From positions 5,251-27,648 of the forward strand of contig NW_003547139.1 of assembly GCF_000090795.2 (NCBI RefSeq): DNA of 22,398 nucleotides. Direction: 5' to 3'. Below, in pieces: positions 19,645 through 22,398 of this stretch. The DNA is from Amphimedon queenslandica (taxonomy: Eukaryota; Porifera; Demospongiae; Haplosclerida; Niphatidae). The position numbers and the translations under genes are program-made. The notes under the pieces were generated by a model. That model had not been told where the DNA came from and ran no database searches. It saw nothing but the letters and a program-made list of their open reading frames with translations. Position 1 is the stretch's first letter, and every line of letters begins with the position of its first letter.

Positions 19645-22398
19645 ATGTCAAAGCAATGTTTTCTTTTATTTTGGTGTATATTACTTTACTCTTCTTTATT
19701 GACAGCTGAAAAAACTAAAAGTCTCTATTTTGGATACATAACTACACTGTCTGGCCCTTTAGTCCTAAGTGGTGCAATACCAGTAGTTGATCTTGCACTG
19801 GAGCTTATTAATGAAAGGGATGATGTTCTACAGAACTATACTCTGAACTACACAGATATATTGGATTCAAAGGTATACTGAAGCTTTTATAATGATTGAT
19901 ATTTTCTTAAATTTATCCAGTGCGATCGTACTACATCACTTGATAATTTTTTTCAATTGATAAACAATGACACTACTTATGTGTCATTGATTGGATGTGG
20001 ATGTTCTCCTGCTACTATACCAGTAGCAGAAATTAGTCACTATTGGAATATACCACATGTAAGTGGGCATATTTCATATCACACTTGTGTTCTGTTGAGG
20101 TGCTTTAAAAATTACAGCCTGGTCATCAATAATGCAATTTTTCAATTTAAATTAATGTCTATTACTGTATAGTGAGTTATTTTTGAGGATAACAAATTTT
20201 GTGGATTCTTCAAGATTTGATTCTTTGAAAATCAATTTAATATGGTACAAGATGGCAGAATAGTGGAAATTTGCAAAAATTAATTCTGCAAACTTACGGA
20301 TACGGGTCATTTGCGAAATTTATTATCCTCGAAATAAACCCACTATACGGTATTTATTATTTGCATATTTGCATACAGTTGGCTTATGCAGCTGGTGCTG
20401 ATATCCTGAATGATCGAAGTCGATTCAAAAACTTTTTCAGAACGATTTTATCTTTTCGATATTCTGGGGCATCCCTGGGTCAGTTAATGAGAGAATTTGG
20501 ATGGAGACAGATGGCGGTAATAACACAGGATGAGATTTTGTTCAGACAAGTAAGAACTTAACATATTTTATCCACCAACTACCAAGCATATATAAACCAT
20601 TTATGTTTAAAAGCCTAGTGGAGCATTTGTTTATCCTATTAATATTCATAATAAAGATAATGCTTATAATGCTACCAGTGTTAGCATTTTCACATTGTCA
20701 GAAATTGAGCTTAGTATGAATTAAAGAGCTTTAGATAAGGCTTTCTCTCAGGATAGTCTCACTGGTCAGCTTTTTAGTGGATTGTTTTATGAATTTCTGA
20801 AATTACTTCAAAAATTGACAAAACACCCTGTACTGGGTATTTTGTCAAGTATTTTTCCCTTTATAATAGTTTCCTGATGCATACACATTGTTCTTAATTA
20901 TGCTGTGTAGCTGATTCTAATTAAAATTATATTTTTATAAATTTTTAAAAATTGTTCCAAAAGCCATGTACTATTATAATGCTTGTGAGGTCATGCAGCA
21001 TTCTGTTTAGCTGCTTTGTTGTGAGAATTTCAGTGCTCCAGAGTAATATGTCATACAGGTAGTAAATTTCAAGTTTTTGTGAAAAGTTCTCAATTTTTTA
21101 ATTTTAAGGGGATTAAATTTTGTGCTTTTGCATGTGCACATGCATTAAGTACAAAAGCTGCACATGCACAGTAAATATTTCCTTTTGTATTAATTTCGTG
21201 GTTAAGAAATTATCCAAGAAATCTTCAAAATTAAGTACCTCGTGGAATTTTATGCCCGTACGTTTTTCCTTATGTCTAAAAGACATTTGCTGGTGCTAGC
21301 CACATGTAGAAGATGTAAACAGCTTTGTCATTATCTGCACTATTATCCAAAACAAAGTACACTGTAGTGATGTCCAAAATATATTATCCAAAATTTCACA
21401 TCATAAGGCCACTCTATGATTTTGTAGCAGAGTAACCTCATCTGTTGACAGAAACATAATTATGATTAATATTACAAGAAACACTAGTTAGAACACCAAA
21501 GGAAGAGGAAAAAACCCTGCATTGGTTCAAGATTGGAATGTGTCTTAGGGTATATGGTGTATAACCCATTAAATAAAGTGAAAGGATAATTAATTCATGA
21601 CAATAAAAGTAATGCCATTGTCATCCATGCATGCATTGCCAAACAAGTTTATTTTCTAAACACTTTCATTATAAACTAAGCTTCCAAAACAATGACGGTG
21701 ATTATATATCTCAGTTATTTCCCTATGGTATCAAAATTTTGTTTTAGAATGTAATAATAGTTTAATACACATCTACACGCAACATAGAGTTACCTCGAGA
21801 GAAGTGTTTGGATAATGACAGTAATGTGGCATTTAATAACAGGTCACTGAAAGTGCTACTAATATCTTTGAGGACCAAGGATGGAAATTGAACGATTTTG
21901 TTGTCTTATCAGGTGGTAACCCTTTATCTTACTTTGAAAAAGTTAGTAAGCTATTCATTTTAAATAACAAAATGTATATTATGATCTCATAGAGCAATGT
22001 TAAGAACTTTAGAATCATTCACATTAATGCATATCCTAATTTTGCTTATAAGATACTGTGTGAGGTATGTGATGTATTATTCTAATGTACCTCTTACATG
22101 CTGAGCATATTAAATAGGCATATTATAGAGATATGATTGGTCCCATGTATTTGTGGATTATTCCAATGTGGTATAATACTGGTTGGTGGAGGACCAACAG
22201 CACTTCATTTTCAAACAATGTTTCCTGTACAGATGAAATCATGTCAAAAGTCATTGATGGAATTATAGGTATAGTTCCAGATGGGTTTTTAACTCTTCAG
22301 AATGAATCATTGGTAACATTTTCCGGCCTAGTAAGTTTTAATTAAAGAACATATGACGTATGTTACTCTACTGTAGACTTCAAAGATGTATCTGAAAG
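19645..22398 (+). CDS. GABA-B-like class C GPCR, ligand-binding domain, 5' part
   Basis: Exons 19645-19872, 19921-20058, 20379-20549, 21843-21941, 21993-22064, 22118-22330, and 22377 to the window end; every intron seen is phase 0. The ATG at 19645 is followed by a hydrophobic signal peptide (CFLLFWCILLYSSLLTA). Then comes a receptor-family ligand-binding (Venus flytrap) domain: LYFGYITTLSGPLVLSGAIP, VDLALELINERDDVL, SLIGCGCSPATIPVAEI, then the FFRTILSF and LMREFGWRQMAVITQ segment, then ILCEAYYRDMIGPMYLW, and WWRTNSTSFSNNVSC followed by the CTDEI step. The CEAY..M.GP.Y.W signature is characteristic of metazoan and sponge GABA-B-type receptors. Later parts of the domain and the seven-helix region lie beyond the window. 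It should sit in the plasma membrane with this part outside. The ligand is unknown; sponge members need not bind GABA. Confidence 0.87.
20163..20352. mobile_element. MITE-like element C, TIR TAC(T/C)GTATAGTG
   Basis: A 190-bp element with TIRs of about 38 bp: left TACTGTATAGTGAGTTATTT with GAGGATAACAAATTT, inverted right TACCGTATAGTGGGTTTATT with GAGGATAATAAATTT. It lies in receptor intron 2 and ends 26 bp before the acceptor AG at 20378. Confidence 0.8.
20550..21842. other. Receptor intron 3, repeat-bearing
   Basis: A 1.3-kb intron, large compared with its neighbours (about 50-320 bp). It contains a diverged copy of the 180-bp unit (about 20820-20945) and a 14-bp palindrome GCATGTGCACATGC at 21130-21143. 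No hidden exon is recognisable, and exon phases join directly across it. Confidence 0.55.
20820..20945 (+). repeat. Diverged copy of the 180-bp unit
   Basis: CACCCTGTACTGGG, a T-rich stretch, TTTCCTGATGCATACACATT, TATGCTGTGTAG, and GATTCTAATTAAAAT follow the order of the intronic DNMT1 array, in direct orientation. Confidence 0.6.

Overview
The window is animal nuclear DNA, most likely from a demosponge; Amphimedon queenslandica is my best guess, not proven. The reasons are AT-rich sequence, genes split into many short GT-AG exons (some introns only 40-80 bp), small TIR elements in introns, many TACATGTA palindromes, and gene families that sponges have expanded (SRCR receptors, Death-domain proteins, GABA-B-like class C receptors). 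I see no bacterial, plasmid or phage features.

Layout, left to right. (1) 1-1785: AT-rich DNA with an ankyrin-repeat-like reading frame at about 301-640. (2) About 1790-2316: a GC-rich, low-complexity block with a decayed reading frame on the minus strand, apparently inserted into an SRCR exon. (3) 2316-5236, minus strand: a tandem SRCR-domain gene with phase-1 introns. It carries a frameshift, a lost splice donor and the insertion, so it looks like a decaying gene or a misassembled one. Its introns hold a 208-bp TIR element and a longer repeat with GGCCTCGCCC ends. (4) 5395-5660, minus strand: a small unrecognised frame with one frameshift.

(5) 6210-18685, plus strand: the main gene, a DNMT1-type maintenance DNA (cytosine-5) methyltransferase. 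I could place 39 exons. The product would be about 1,497 residues in the order CXXC-1, RFTS, CXXC-2, acidic linker, BAH1, BAH2, KG-repeat linker, catalytic domain. All 38 junctions keep phase if one 8-bp duplication is discounted. Two things make it unusual. First, there is an extra CXXC finger upstream of RFTS, with one zinc ligand replaced by Tyr. Second, there are several reading-frame lesions: a TGA in exon 2, a TGA (or a GT-AC splice) in BAH1, a compensating pair of 1-nt shifts in BAH2, and the 8-bp duplication in the catalytic domain. Motif VI reads ESV instead of ENV. Either this copy or allele is damaged, or the assembly carries indel errors here.

(6) 11390-13106, minus strand: a three-exon Death-domain plus coiled-coil gene of 519 residues, lying wholly inside a 2.66-kb DNMT1 intron in antisense orientation. 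(7) 14341-15205: a tandem array of about 180-bp units in another DNMT1 intron, with diverged single copies at about 17875-18005 (inverted) and 20820-20945. (8) 19645 to the window end, plus strand: the 5' part of a class C GPCR of GABA-B type (signal peptide and ligand-binding Venus-flytrap domain), seven exons seen, running off the edge.

The genes do not form a pathway. They are separate sponge genes: an epigenetic maintenance enzyme, a probable death or immune adaptor nested in it, a scavenger-receptor-like gene and a neurotransmitter-type receptor.
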